Below, piece after piece: positions 10,500 to 22,499 of a stretch of 64,000 nucleotides of DNA. The position numbers and the translations under genes are program-made. Below the pieces are notes generated by a model that made no database searches, had not been told where the DNA came from, and was given only the letters and a program-made list of their open reading frames with translations. How positions within the stretch are numbered: position 1 is the stretch's first letter; each line of letters begins with the position of its first letter. The stretch is from Chaetoderma sp. LZ-2023a (lineage: Eukaryota > Mollusca > Caudofoveata > Chaetodermatida > Chaetodermatidae): NCBI GenBank assembly GCA_034401795.1, contig CM067370.1, positions 101,440,164 to 101,504,163 on the forward strand. The letters run 5' to 3'.

Positions 10500-10549
10500 T
10501 AAGAATATTTTACATTTTCACATTGGTAGTACCAGAATCATTTAGAAGT

Positions 10550-12126
10550 AGGGTTGCACGATTTTTCGATTATTTGATTAATCGCGATTATATAATTCAA
10601 AATGATCGTGGACGATTATAAAATGAAATAATCGTATAATCGCCATGTTGAAATTTTTGTCAAGACACTTTTACACTTGTCAAACTCTGCTCGCGTTACC
10701 AAGCATGGAAACAAACATCCGGCTATCAGCCGAATGTGTGAATGATTAAATAAACTAAATAAATAAATAACTGATTTGTTTGTATTGACTCAGGATTAGT
10801 TTTAGATGAATAAAGATTGTTCACTTGGTCGCTATTTGTCATTGTTGTTGTAATCACACAAGCTTATCCCGCGTTCCCCATTCGCTGAATAGTTATGCGC
10901 TAACGGTTTTCCAACAAAAGTTCTAGAACTGATACCACGGAAATTCAATGCATTTTCTCACGTAAAAATTCTCACCGCCTACGCCTATGTTTAATGTATA
11001 CCTCAAAACATCACCGGGGAAGTGAAAGTCTTTGATTTGAGCGCCTAAATATTGCGTATCCTTTAATAAAGGTCGTTTATTGCATCAAAATTAATCCACA
11101 ATTTGATATAAAATGGCGTCACGAAAAAAATACAAATCACGTGATTCGCCTCCAATTGAAGTTTATTTTAGAGCGAGTACCCAGATATAAATATTCTGGA
11201 ATCGGGAACTCGGGAATTTCTATGTATTATCATTGTGCGATAGGAACTGAGTATTATACTGATCTGAATAACGGATACCCGTTTGATAAACTCCCGTTAG
11301 CGTATAATATCTCGCGAGAACACGCCACCTCCCATCGCAAAAGAGCCACTGGCTTGCCAACTTAAGAAGCCGGCTATATTGTCGTTCGTAATAATTCAAT
11401 TTGGATCATTTAATGTTGATCGGCGTTACAAAATTGATGCGCATTTTCTCCCGTACTTGTTTGGTACATAAATTTGGTCTTAAAATATATTTATAAGGAA
11501 GCTATTGAATCACGCCAAGACTGTTTTAAGCGCATTTTAACTACGAAAGTGTGGAATAAACTTTATTATATCTTGAACATACGTGGCCTACTATTAGTAT
11601 TAATCTAATAGGTGGTCGAGATTTACAAATCCGAGGCCTGTATTGACTTCTAGAGGGGCCGGAAATGTATCAGGGCAGAGATCTGTCTTAAGTAGACACA
11701 CCCTGTGACACGATTGTTATTATTATACACGCTATTCTTACAAATTATCTGCTGAGTTAGGGGGTGGGCTTCTAATACAGAGTTTTGCCGTTTTGAAACT
11801 GCTAAGTAATCATTGGAGCTCATATGTCAAAGTTAGGGGGTGGACTTCTATTAGTGCATAGGCTACAATTAAACGAAATACGTTACCTTCCGTTTTCTGT
11901 CTAGAAAAATCTTGATACATTCATTTGTTTGCAATCAGCAACTGGCGTATTCTGTCCATGTATGTATACCCATGTGCCTAACCCATAATCTTACAATCTG
12001 CAGTGGCATAATAACGTCCTCTAAGCAGCATTGACGTAGTTAATCTAGTTCATGATTAATCGTATGATCGCGATTATTTTTCTTAAATGATCGCGATTAT
12101 GAAAAGTGAATAATCGTGCAACGCTA
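10550..12126. mobile_element. hAT-like MITE nested in the hAT relic
   Basis: The 1577-bp insert begins TAGGGTTGCACGA and ends with the complement TCGTGCAACGCTA, flanked by a perfect 8-bp duplication TTTAGAAG (10542-10549, 12127-12134). The subterminal zones are rich in ATTAATCGCGATTA words. An internal block near 10980-11340 is shared with two other MITEs of this window. It has no transposase frame. Confidence 0.9.
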
Positions 12127-12430
12127 TTTAGAAGCGTAGCAATTTTATATCGGCCAACGTTAGATGATCCCAACTTTGCCCTCGTATCGTGAGGCCTCTT
12201 GTGTTGGCTCGTCATCGAGTGAATATAATGAATTCCTGTTGCTATGGCGATCATTTAGAAGCGTGGCAATTTTATATCGCCCAATGTTAGATGATCCCAA
12301 CTTTGCGCTGAGTCATGGTAAAATATTATTGACTGTCCGACAGCTCTTTCATATCGCGAGGCCTCTTATGTTGCCACATTATCAAGTGAAAATAATGAGG
12401 ATTCCACCTGTTGCTATGGCGATATGATCA
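12127..12430. repeat. Imperfect direct repeat inside the hAT relic
   Basis: A ~125-bp unit starting TTTAGAAGCGTAGCAATTTT and ending CTGTTGCTATGGCGAT occurs at 12127 and again, with an internal extension, at 12253. Both copies include TTAGATGATCCCAACTTTG. Confidence 0.75.
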
Positions 12431-12730
12431 GCTATGGTAAATTAAAATTAAATTAGTGTGTATGTATATGTGCATTCTTGTGACAATTATTTATATATGC
12501 AGTTTGTTATTGCCCTCGGGTCTTCCACTACTGCGGTTGCTTCAGTTCTACAGGCAAAAGTGTGCACGCTGTGTTTTGATATTCTTGTTTTATAAAGTTT
12601 ATATATGATGAACTTAGTAACTGTGTTTGTTTTTTGTCTGATTGAAAGTCCCAAAATGAGGGCTGGAAAACTTGAAATTGAGTCTGGAAAAGGTATGGAA
12701 TTTAATTCTGCTGGAGGTGTATGAACCCTG

Positions 12731-14028
12731 GAAAAACATGGCCGCGGTGGACCAATCAAAATATGGTGTGTTTGGTAGCCATATTGGATTTATTTATTTG
12801 ATGGATTTTGAGGCCGAAATTCGTTTTATAGATTTTTTTGGGTATTCTGATCTCAAATTTGCAATTTTCGAAACTGTCAGATAAACGGTTTGGCAGCCAT
12901 CTTGGATCATTTTCCCGCCAAAAGCCAAAATGTCTTCTCGAGAACTGCTGGGCCGATTTGAATTATATTTGGCAGGAAGCATCCTTATGGCATAGAGATT
13001 TCATTTTGTTCAAAGGAAGATGATCGGCCAATTTGGTCGGTGGCCATCTGATTTCGGCTGATTTTTTAGAAATGTCTTTGAAAATCTCGTTCTCCGAAAC
13101 GGCTTGGGGAATCGATTCAAAAGTTATGAAACCTCATCTAGGCAAGGAGGTAAGCCAAGTTTGTTCAAGATGACTTGATTGACCGAATGGTTCGGCAGCC
13201 ATCTTGGATGACCTAGTTTTCCCGAAAACTACTTCCAGAACCACTGAGTGGATCAGGCCAAAATTTGGGAGATATGATTAGGGACTAAGGGCCATTAAAG
13301 TTTGTTCAAGGGAAGTTGGGCCGTAGGCCAATCAAAATGTAGCGTGTTTGGCGGACATATTGGATTTATTTACTTGATGGATTTTGAAGCCAAAATTGGC
13401 TCTATATATGTTTTTGGGTATTCTGAACTCAAATTTGCAATTTTCGAAACTGTCGGATAAATGGTTTGCCGGCCATCTTGGATAATTGTCTCGTCAAAAG
13501 CTCCCATGCTAAAGCAATGGGAAATTTAAAATGTCTTCTCGAGAATCACCAGGCCGATTTCAATTATATTTGGCAGGAAGCATCCTTAGGGCATAAGGAT
13601 CCACGTTTGTTCAAATGAACCCGATCGGCAAATTTGCCCAGTGCCCATTTTGGATTTCGTCCAATTTCAGGAAATGTCTTTAAAAATCTTCTCTGAAACC
13701 ACTTGGGGAATCTTCATCTAGGCCAAGAGGTAAGCCAAGTTTGTTCAAAAGGACTTGATTGACTAAATGGTTCGACGACCATCTTGGATGACCTGGTTTT
13801 CACGAAAATGACTTCCAGAACCGCTGAAGGGCTCAGGCCAAAATTTGGGTCATTAAAATTTGTTCACGGGAAGTTGATCCATCAAAAAAACATGGGCGCC
13901 ATGGGGAAATCAAAATGTAGTGTGCTTGGCGGGCATATTGCACTTGCAAAAATGTCCACAAACTCATTTAAAAGCCTACTAAACCACGTATATGTCCCTA
14001 TTGATTGTGTCATATTATCCGTGATATT
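12731..14028 (+). repeat. R3 iterated block, second part
   Basis: This is the continuation of the R3 units split by the hAT relic. The same phrases (GGCCGATTT, ATTTGGCAGGAAGCATCCTTA, GCCATCTTGGAT) recur at about 12930 and 13540. No gene is visible. Confidence 0.78.
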
Positions 14029-15935
14029 GTTAGCTCACCTGGCCAAGTGAGCTTAGGCCGTGGCAACCGTCCATCCTGTGTCCGTCCATCATCCATACGT
14101 CAACTTTTCCTTTAAACGACTTCTCAAGAACCAATGGGCCGATTTCAATTATGTTTGGCAGGAAGCATCCTTAGGGCATAGAGATCCAAGTTTGTTAAAA
14201 CGAAGCCGATCGGCCAATTTGACTGCCGGCCATCTTGGATTTCGGGCAATTTTAGGAAACGTCTTTAAAAATCTTCTCCAAAACCGCTTGGGTGATGGAT
14301 GCAAACCTCCTGAAATATGATCTAGGGAAAAAGCTGAATCAAGATTGTTTCTTGGTTGACCTAATTTTAGCGAAAACAACTTCTCCAGAACAGCTGAAGG
14401 GATCGGGTCGAAATTTGGCAGATATGATTAGGGACTAATAGCCATTAAAGTTTGTTCACGGGAAGTTGAACCGTCGTAAAACCTAGCCGTCGTGGGCCAA
14501 TCAAAATATAGCGTGTTTGGCGGCCATATTGGAATTTTTTATTTTGATGGATTTTGAGGCTGAAATTGGTTTTATGTGTTTTTGGGTATTCTGATCTCAA
14601 ATTTGCAATTTTCGAAATGGTCGGATAAACGGTTTGGCGGTCGTCTTGGATCATTTTCCCGCCAAAAGCTCTTATACTAAAGCAATGGGAAATTTAAAAT
14701 GTATTCTCGACAGACAACTACTGGGACAATTTCAATTATATATGGCAGGAAACATCCTTAGGGCGTAGAGATTCAGCTTTGTTCAAACGAAGCCGATTGG
14801 CCAATTGGGATGGCGGCCATCTTGGATTTCATTGGAGGATTTCGTTCGATTTTTAGAAACGTCAAAATCCTCTCCAAAACTGCTTGGGGGAGTTGATGCA
14901 AACCTCATGAAATATGATCTAGCGCAAGAGCTGAACCAAGTTTGTTGAAGTGAACTTGATTGGTCAAATGGTTCAGCGGCCATCTTGGTTGACCTAGTAT
15001 TAGCAAAAACAACTTCTCCAGAACCGCTAAAGGGATCGGGTCAAAATTTGCCAGATATAATTAGAGACTAAGAGCCATTAAAATTTGTTTAAGGGAAGTT
15101 GATGGGTAAAAAAACCATGGCTGTTTGGCAGCCATATTGGATTTTTTTTATTTGATGGATTTTGAGGCCGAAATTGGTTTTATGTGTTTTTGAATATTCT
15201 GATCTCAAATTTGTAATTTTTGAAATGGTCGGATAAACGGTTTGGTGGCCATCTTGGATCATTTTCCCGCCATAAGCCCCCCCCCCCCCCCCCATGCTAA
15301 AGCAATGGAAAATTTAAAATGTCTTCTTCTGGAGAATTCTGGGACAATTTCAATTGTATTGTGCAGGAAGCATCCTTAAGGCACAGAGATTCAAGTTGGT
15401 TCAAACAAAACCGATTGGCTAATTGGGCTGGTGGGCACGTCTTTAAAAATCTCTGAAAATGCTTGGGGATCGATGCAGACCTCATGAAATATAATCACGG
15501 GTAAGAGCTGAAACAAGTTTGTTCAAGGGAACTTAATTTGCCAAATGGTTTGGCGGCCATCTTGGATGACCTAGTTTTCGTGAAAACAACTCCAGATCCG
15601 CTGAACGGATCGGGCCGAAATTTGACTGATATGATTAGGGCCGAAATGCCATTAAAATTTGTCCATGGGAAGTTGATATGTCAAAAAAACATGTCCGCCA
15701 TGAATCGATCAAAATATTAATGTTTTGGCGGACATCTTGTATTTTCTGCAAATTTCTGAGAAAAACATAAAAAGTCTTAAAATTATTAACCACTGAGACA
15801 ATTGTAATAAAACTTGGCTAAATTTTCTTCGCAGAAATTTGAGTGGTAAGTTTTTACAGCAGTCATCTCATTTTGTTTGGTGCCAGTTGCCAATAGTTCC
15901 AGGTGAGCAACAGAGGTCCCTTGGGCCTCTTGTTC
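14029..15935 (+). repeat. R3 repeat, separate copy with both ends
   Basis: A new start TTAGCTCACCTGGCC at 14029 and a terminus CCAGGTGAGC...CCCTTGGGCCTCTTGTT at 15895-15935 mark a complete copy. AGCTCACCTGG near the start and CCAGGTGAGC near the end form a subterminal inverted pair. Internal units are at about 14100, 14700 and 15310. A C homopolymer lies at about 15280-15294. No coding is seen. Confidence 0.78.
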
Positions 15936-16691
15936 CTGTTGTATTTAATGTCGTCAACGGAAGACATAAGGAATAGGTATCTGTGCATACATCCATCTGG
16001 AGTAATTTCTGGTGAATAACATTAGAACACATACATAAATTCACATCAAATTTGTTACATCACTCCTTTATAACAAGCGAATGCTTAGGATGGCCATGTT
16101 GAGAAGCATTATCTCCACTAAAATTTGAAATATTTAAAAATTGGGTTTCAGACATGTCAGAAGAATAACTCTATTAATCCTACATGGATTCTCTTCAAAT
16201 TTGGTATATGGAATATTTTGTAGTCTATGAATGCACTTGAGCTTGCGTTTCATCAAAGCTTGTTCAATGTTGCATGAATGTCACCAGACGTATCTTCCAT
16301 AAGAAAATAAAATCTGGGCGTCAGAGCATAACTCTTGTGGATTGGCATCAGATTCCGTAAGACAATGTATGTAGAAAAGACATCGGTTGGGATTGAGTTT
16401 CAGCGAAATATGCTCATATTTGCCAGAGTTATTTCCCCTCACAATAAAATATGGTTTCCAGAGGCTAACCTTGTAAAGCCTGCATGGATTGTGATTAACT
16501 GTTTAACGCTCGAGGTGGCCAAAATGGGTTCTGCAGTGGTCTTGAGAAATATCTGTACAGACCATATTATGATTATTTAAAAAAATAATCTCTAGGTCTA
16601 CAAATGGACATTTCCTATGAGAAAATTAAAATTTGATGAAGATAACTATTTGTAAAGACATGGGAAAACTGTCCAAAGCACACACACGCGT

Positions 16692-16725
<34 letters not shown>

Positions 16726-17289
16726 CCGTAGCACAACATTTTAATCTAACTGACCATGATGTTAACTGCATCCAATACAAAATCATTGAAGTTCTTCGCC
16801 ATGATCCTGATCACCTACAAGCTACCACTTCATGCAAGGATCATGATTTTTATTGGCTCCACCAACTGCATGCTATGGATCCAGTGGATTTCAATCACGC
16901 AGACTGGTAAACTCAAAACCGCTATGTGTTATGAACCATTATTGAAAGCTAACTGCTAGCTAAGTTTAGTGAAATAATCAGTCAAGTTTTAAAATTAATT
17001 TACAACTGAAGTAGGATTTCGGAGATGTGCCTCAGATAAACAGACAGCCAGCACCAACCACAGTACCCACACCGGCCTTTGGCAGCGTGAGTAAGTAGCT
17101 GTTATTTAACATTTAAAGCAACAACTTTCATTCAAAATATTTTCAAAATATTCAGCAATCATCCAGTCTCCCTTTCAGAGTTGAGAGGTGCAATGGTTTA
17201 ACCCTCAGATTTGTTAAAGAAAAATTAAATTTTCTCATTGAAAATGTACATTTGCAGACCAAGCATGCTAAGACATTATTTTTAGCTTG
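15936..17289. other. Intronic DNA, no gene
   Basis: The stretch is AT-rich and degenerate, with phrases typical of dispersed repeats ('AGAGTTATTTCCCC', 'CCTGCATGGATT' twice). It holds an (ACGC)n microsatellite at 16683-16728. Short open frames here have no recognisable domain. Confidence 0.6.
16683..16728. repeat. (ACGC)n microsatellite
   Basis: About eight tandem CACG/ACGC units. Confidence 0.9.
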
Positions 17290-17795
17290 ACTTTACGAAG
17301 TAAAACGAGCTATTGCGATACCCTGCATGTCGTCCGGAGGCGTTGGTAGCGTCGTCGTCGTACACTGTGTTTAGCTAACTTCTGTTTATATCTCAGGTTT
17401 GGTTAATCATACTGGACCCAAATTTGGTCACATGCTTCCTTATAATGACATGGCATCTCACAATGACGTTGAGGTCAAAGGTCAAGGTCACTGGCCTTGG
17501 TAAAAACGTATATTCAACATTATCATTTTCTGTTTAGCTCACCGCAGCAGTTCATGTCTCATCTTTGGTTAATCATAATGGGCCCAAACTTGGACACATG
17601 CTTCGTTGTAATAACATGGCATGACACAATGACCGTGGGGTCAAAAGGTCAACTATCAAGGTCACTGTGACCTTGGATTTCTTTTTTTTTTCCAACATTA
17701 AGAGTTTCCCTTTAGTTCAACTTAGCAGTTTATATCTAATCTTTCGTTAATCATACTGGACCCAAACTTGGACATATGCTTCCTTCTAATGACCC
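17290..17795. repeat. Dispersed repeat family R4, copy a
   Basis: Three imperfect iterations of a unit contain 'GGTTAATCATACTGGACCCAAA', 'TTGGACACATGCTTC' and 'TCAAGGTCACTGTGACCTTGG'. Related sequence is at 20720-20985 and 33960-34770. No coding. Confidence 0.7.
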
Positions 17796-18800
17796 ACCCA
17801 AAGGGTCAAGAGAGCTTATGTAGTGGTGGCTGTCCGCCGCCTGTCCATCGCCCATCCATCGTCTGTCCGTCAAATCTCTTAACGTTTGAACCGTTTTCAA
17901 CAAAATGTGGCTGGAAGAATCCTATGGTAGTATCCTCCAGAGCATATATTCCGAATTTTGATTGGTCAGTTTTTTGGCTGAAAATATTAGATTTTATTCA
18001 AAATTTAACAGAAAGTGTCAAAACGCTACTCCTTAGTTGCTTAACATATTTCAACCAGATAGAGGGACCCTATCATGGATGACTCCAGATCTCTATTCAG
18101 AATTTTGATTGATCAAGTTTTTGGGTGAAACCCTCAGATTTTATGAAAAATTTACTGGAAATGGTCAAAACGCTACTCCTTATTAACCGCTGGACAAATT
18201 TCAACTTAATTTAGCAGGAAATGGTAGGCGTCAGATCTTGTTCACAGAATTTTAATGTGTCAATTTTTTGGGCAAAAATCTTAGATTTTGTGAAAAATTT
18301 ACTGGAAATTGTCAGAACGCTACTCCTCATTAATGGCTGGGGGGATTTCAACTTAATTGGGCTGGAAGGACCCTATGACTTCAGAACTTTTGTACAGAAT
18401 TCTGATTGGTAAATTTTTCTGGTGGCCATCTTGGATTTAAAATGCTACTCTTTCTTAATCAATGGATTTCAATGAAACTTGGGTGGAATGCTCCTATCAT
18501 GGTCAACTTCAAGAGTTTGAATGAATTTTGATTGGTCAATTGTTTCACCAGGGATTTTGGCTTTTCCAAACATTTTCCAGCACAGTTTAAATCACTACTT
18601 TTACAACTTAATCAATAACCAAACTTGGGTGGAAAGATCCTATGATGATAAGCATCAGGAAATCAAATGAGAATTTCGATTGGTCAATTTCTTTTGCCGT
18701 GATCTTGGATTTTCCGGAAATTATCCATCATGTCTATTTAAATGCAAATTGTTGAAATGCTAATGGTCCAGGTGAGCATCCCAGACCCTTGGGCCTCTTG
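17796..18800 (+). repeat. R3-related repeat, copy with 3' terminus
   Basis: It starts in a degraded 'GAGAGCTTATG...GTCCGTC' zone. Iterated units contain 'CAGAATTTTGATTGGTCAA' and it ends CAGGTGAGC...CCTTGGGCCTCTTGTT at 18771-18800, the same terminus as at 15935. No coding. Confidence 0.72.
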
Positions 18801-19995
18801 TTGATAAGTGTATTGATAAGCCTTCTAGATCATCACATCCTTCTGTCTCAGCTCACAAATGAAATTGGTGTAAACGGTGTCGCACTGAAATGGTTCCAGT
18901 CATACTTATCAGATAGGTATCAATCTGTGTATATTAATGGGACCCCTTCTTCATCAGTAGAACTAACATGTGGTGTCCCACAGGGCTCAATCCTAGGCCC
19001 TATACTTTTCACCCTGTATACTCGTCAATTAGGATCTATTATTGAGGGTCATAATGTCCAACGGCACTTGGCACTTGTACGCAGACGATACACAGCTGAT
19101 AAACAGTTTTGCTCCATCTGCCCCCATCGCAAATCTAGCCAGTAGACAAGTAACTGATTGTTGCCTTGACATAAAATCCTGGATGACAACGAATATGCTA
19201 ATGCTTAACGATGAAAAAACTGAAGCTATTTTGGTAGGTCCAGCCACCAGGTTTTCCAAAACGGGACTAAGTAGCATCCTTGTTGGACTTAATAATATTC
19301 CATTGGCTACTGTTGTAAAAGATTTAGGCGTTCTCCTCGATTCTGAATTAAATATGGAAAGTCATGTAAATCATATTCGCAAGGTGTGCTTTATGCAGCT
19401 ACGAAACATTGGTAACATTAGGAAGTACATCACTCGGGAAGCGGCAATACAGCTCGTGTTATCACTAGTAATGTCGAGACTCAATTATTGTAACGGTCTT
19501 CTCGCAGGTGCGTCCAAAATACTCATTGACAAGCTTCAGGCAGTTCAGAACACAGCTGCGCGAATTGTATCACTGAGAAATAAGTATGACCACATTACCC
19601 CCATTCTTCAAGATTTACACTGGCTCCCACTAGAATACAGAATCCGTTTCAAAATCCTAAGTTTAGCATATCAATGTGTCTCCGAAACTGCACCAACGTA
19701 CCTATCTGAATTGCTAGAGAGTTACACACCTACACGAACCCTCAGATCTCAAATCTCCTGAAGATTCCCAGAGTAAACACTAAAACCTATGGCCATAAAG
19801 CCTTTTCATTCGTGGCCACCACTCAGTGGAATAGTCTCCCAACTCATATTAAATCTGTCCCGACCTTATCCGTATTTAAAACTAACTTGAAAACATTCTT
19901 GTTTAAAGAAGCTTTCCCGTAAGCTGTATGCTAAATTTCTCTCTTATTGTCAGCGCTTAGAGCATGCAATCGCATGGATTTAGCGCATTACAAAT
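18801..19995 (+). mobile_element. 5'-truncated CR1/jockey-like non-LTR retrotransposon
   Basis: This is an RT fragment starting mid-domain (LLDHHILLSQL, FQSYLSDRYQSVYING, CGVPQGSILGPILF). It switches frame near 19050 to HLYADDTQL, DIKSWMTTNMLMLNDEKTE and DLGVLLDSELNMESHV. A thumb region and the common C-terminal tail 'AFSFVATTQWNSLPTHIKS...FKTNLKTFLFKEAF' follow, in a third frame after 19761. The stop is TAA at 19921-19923, followed by a short 3' UTR ending in TATTATTATTA repeats near 19985. RT in these elements copies RNA at the target site. At least two frameshifts make it inactive. It begins exactly where the R3 repeat ends. Confidence 0.85.
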
Positions 19996-20089
19996 GTACT
20001 ATTATTATTATATTATTTATTTTATGTTTGAAGTCCAGCTTCATAGATCATTGTAAAGTCAAGCCTCATGGTTGCATTGCAACCACATT

Positions 20090-20230
20090 TCTAGTTTAAA
20101 CTGGCTCGGTTATTGAGCCAGTCATTTTAGTGATAAATTTTCAAAAAAAGTCTTCTTGGTCTGCATATGTGTATTTCCCAAGACCAGTGAAGAAGCTGTT
20201 TTTGGACAGCTTGAGAGCTAAATGGTTAAT
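20090..20230. repeat. Hairpin repeat family H2, copy a
   Basis: The core GGCTCGGTTATTGAGCC is self-complementary. It continues into 'AGTCATTTTAGTGATAAATTTTCAAAA', 'CTTGGTCTGCATATG' and 'CAAGACCAGTGAAGAAG'. The complete palindrome is best preserved at 39840-40030. No coding. It ends about 20 bases before LIN7 exon 3. Confidence 0.72.
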
Positions 20231-20251
20231 TATTGCTATCTTGTGTTATAG

Positions 20252-20461
20252 GCTACGGTCGCAGCATTTGCAGCGAGTGAAGGTCACTCCCATCCACGTG
20301 TGATTGCGATTCCAAAGACAGATGAAGGCCTGGGATTCAATGTGATGGGTGGCCGTGAACAGAACTGCCCTATTTACATTTCTCGCATTATCCCGGGTGG
20401 TGTAGCTGATCGTCATGGTGGTCTGAAGCGAGGTGATCAGCTCATGTCAGTTAATGGCGAG
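20252..20461 (+). CDS. lin-7: LIN7 coding exon, linker and first part of PDZ domain
   Basis: The exon encodes exactly 70 codons: [18 protein letters not shown], then [14 protein letters not shown] (the PDZ carboxylate-binding loop, here GLGF), [19 protein letters not shown] and [16 protein letters not shown] domains of LIN7 bind C-terminal peptides of junctional and synaptic partners. The GLGF loop and the GDQLLSVNG-type strand are intact. The acceptor is TTATAG before 20252 and the donor GAG|GTATGTG after 20461; both ends are phase 0. The match to animal LIN7 is near identity over the domain, showing strong conservation amid repetitive introns. Confidence 0.96.
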
Positions 20462-20719
20462 GTATGTGTAATATAAAACTCACTATGTCATGATGTATAG
20501 TGAATACTGCCTGAGTATTCACATGCTTTTTTTTATGAGAAAAAATAGTGTGTGCTGACCATGCCAGTTAGTCCAGTGGTAAATTTCAATGAGGAAATAT
20601 TCTAATACTTTACCATCAAAGGAGTAAGTAACAAGTGTGGAAAGCTGTAGTTTGTGAAGCAGGATTCGAATAGCAATCATGTCATAGGATCACTCTTCTT
20701 TACAGCGATCTCTGCCATG

Positions 20720-20985
20720 ATACATTCCCGACCCCCATAGAAAGCTGCATGAAGACATTGAGGTCAACGATCACGAGCACTGATCTTGATACAAGTATAA
20801 AACTTTGTCGTTTTAATGTTAAGCTGTTGCGTTGGCTACCTAGCTCCAGATTCATAAATAGACCTTTTTAAGAACCTTTCTTATGCTATTAGGAATCCAC
20901 ATGAAGATATTGAGGTGATTTAGGGTCAAAGGGCAATGTCACTGTGATATTGGTCATGTTGGTGTACAATACTGTTTTTAGCCCA
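20720..20985. repeat. Dispersed repeat R4, copy b
   Basis: Contains GACATTGAGGTCAACG, TTGATACAAGTATAAAAC and TTTTAATGTTAAGCTGTT, as in R4 at 33960 and, more distantly, at 17400. No coding. Confidence 0.65.
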
Positions 20986-21262
20986 CATGGTCTGAAGGGC
21001 CAAGTGATCTTATGCCATGGCGACTGTCCGTCTGTCGTCCGTCCATCAACTTTTGCTTGAAAACACTACTCATCATTAACCACTTGGCCGATTTCATCCA
21101 AATTTGGCTGGAAGTACCCTATGGCCATAGGCTCCAGAACATCCATTCAGAATTTTGATTTCTCAATTTTTTGGGTCAAAATGCTTCTTTTCCTTACCAT
21201 TTTGACCGATTTCAAACAAATTTGGCTGAAATTATACTACTCGATCCCATTTGCCCATATTT
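20986..21262 (+). repeat. R3-related repeat, 5' part
   Basis: Starts TAGCCCACATGGTCTGAAGGGCCAAGTGATCTTATGCCATGG with the CGTCCGTC track, then TTGGCTGGAAGTACCCTATGG. Its 3' terminus is absent; Penelope-like sequence follows. Confidence 0.7.
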
Positions 21263-21303
21263 GGTCAAGATCCACTCAATCCACAGGTTCACCCATAGGA
21301 GGG

Positions 21304-21311
21304 TATATAAA
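21304..21311 (+). promoter_or_regulatory. Candidate TATA box of the Penelope-like element
   Basis: TATATAAA lies 126 bases upstream of the ORF1 ATG at 21437, inside the presumed terminal repeat. Assigned by position and motif only. Confidence 0.45.
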
Positions 21312-21436
21312 GGACAGCGAAACGAGTCCAGATCATTCAGACTTTTGGTCTCACATGTGAAAGCAAGTGTCAGGCTAAAAACCACTCAACCAGGTTTACT
21401 TTAACTGACTACATCGTTATTAACTTTTATTGAACA

Positions 21437-22325
21437 ATGAGTTCATCCAGCAATTCTATGCCACGGGAGAAAGAGGTGGTTACACTACCATCTCTCTCAA
21501 CGTTAAGCCTGAACTCCGTGGATGTGGACATCCTGCTAGCCAAATCTAGCACTGATGTCCACACCGCCAAGAATACATCAGCGCCACCAGCAGCCCTGGA
21601 AGCTGCCAGTTCAACGGTGGATCCTCCAAAGTCACAGGCTTCTAGAGCTAAAAAATGCAGGAGAATAGATGAAGACAGCAACCCCAGGCCAACCGCCAGA
21701 CCTTCGGCAGGGGGTAGCGCTGCCAAGTACCAGAAACCGGCAATTCCAGATGAACATCTGGGTGCCTACTGGCTGTGGTGGAATGCAGCCTGTAGGCTGA
21801 CTAAATTAGAATTTCAACTGGAAAGGTTGGAGCGGTCATACGCTGACCGCTCACCACCCAGTATGCTCGCAACAAGAGTAATTTGGAGCCCAGAGCGAGA
21901 TGAAGTTTTCAGAAGTACATGGGCCAACACCATCAAAGATTTTGAAATCTCTAACAAAACTACTGCTCGACCAAACGAGCAAGAAACTAGAGCGACAGTA
22001 CACTGTCGTTAGCGGGTTCAAAGCCGCCTTTGAGAGATGCTGCAATGAAGCCACCACTAGGGAAGCTGAATTGGCAATAGCCACCACGACGGTGCGACAT
22101 AGCCGCCTCCATCGCTCTGAAAGTCCAAAACAGAGGCCCATAAAGAAAGGACCAGCACGCCGCCAAAACTTCACACAGGCCAGGGGAGGTAACCGCCAAC
22201 CCTCCAGAAGACAGGAGAGACCAAGGCTGAGCCGCCAACAGTTCAATGATAGCAGGCAAAAAACAACCGAGGGACCAGTAGCAGCCCTAAACCACTCTTG
22301 GATTCTAGAAGCACTAGAGCCATAG
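21437..22325 (+). pseudogene. Penelope-like ORF1 (basic accessory protein), frameshifted
   Basis: The first frame (21437-22012) starts MSSSSNSMPREKEVV and is Ser/Ala/Pro-rich. It contains a basic SRAKKCRR patch and an amphipathic 'ACRLTKLEFQLERLERSY' stretch that could form a short coiled coil. Near 21940-21970 the sense passes to another frame that runs to 22325, with TSKKLERQYTVVSGFKAAFE and a strongly basic Arg/Gln-rich tail. Some Penelope-like groups carry an ORF1 upstream of RT; this sequence fits that position, and I recognise no specific domain. Function is probably RNA binding, inferred from charge only. Confidence 0.55.
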
Positions 22326-22499
22326 AAGAACTGTTCCAAGCAGCCAAGAATCTGAGAGACTCAAAAAGAAAATGACTGTTTCCACATCGTTTTTCAAAAA
22401 ACTTTGTTATATTTTACAATAATATTTTATCTTTCTGTTTATCACAATGCAAATTCAGTCTGTCTCAATCATAACAACAATGCTGGCAATATAGTCTCA

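Larger units (their letters stand above)
9850..12730 (+). mobile_element. CAGGG-ended hAT-like transposon relic
   Basis: Ends are CAGGGTTCGTACGC at 9850 and, reading inward from 12730, CAGGGTTCATACACC. Subterminal 'CTGGAAAAAGTCTGGAAAA' words occur on both sides. The flanks share GAAAA (9845-9849 and 12731-12735); the A-rich target hides whether the full duplication is 8 bp as in hAT. R3 sequence continues across the site, which proves the insertion. Inside are a BED-type zinc finger frame and a nested 1.6-kb MITE. No catalytic domain remains. Confidence 0.85.

Noticed and set aside
8731..15935. R3 as a Helitron
   Set aside because: The 3' end GGCCTCTTGTT lacks CTRR and I see no terminal hairpin directly before it; no Rep/helicase coding.
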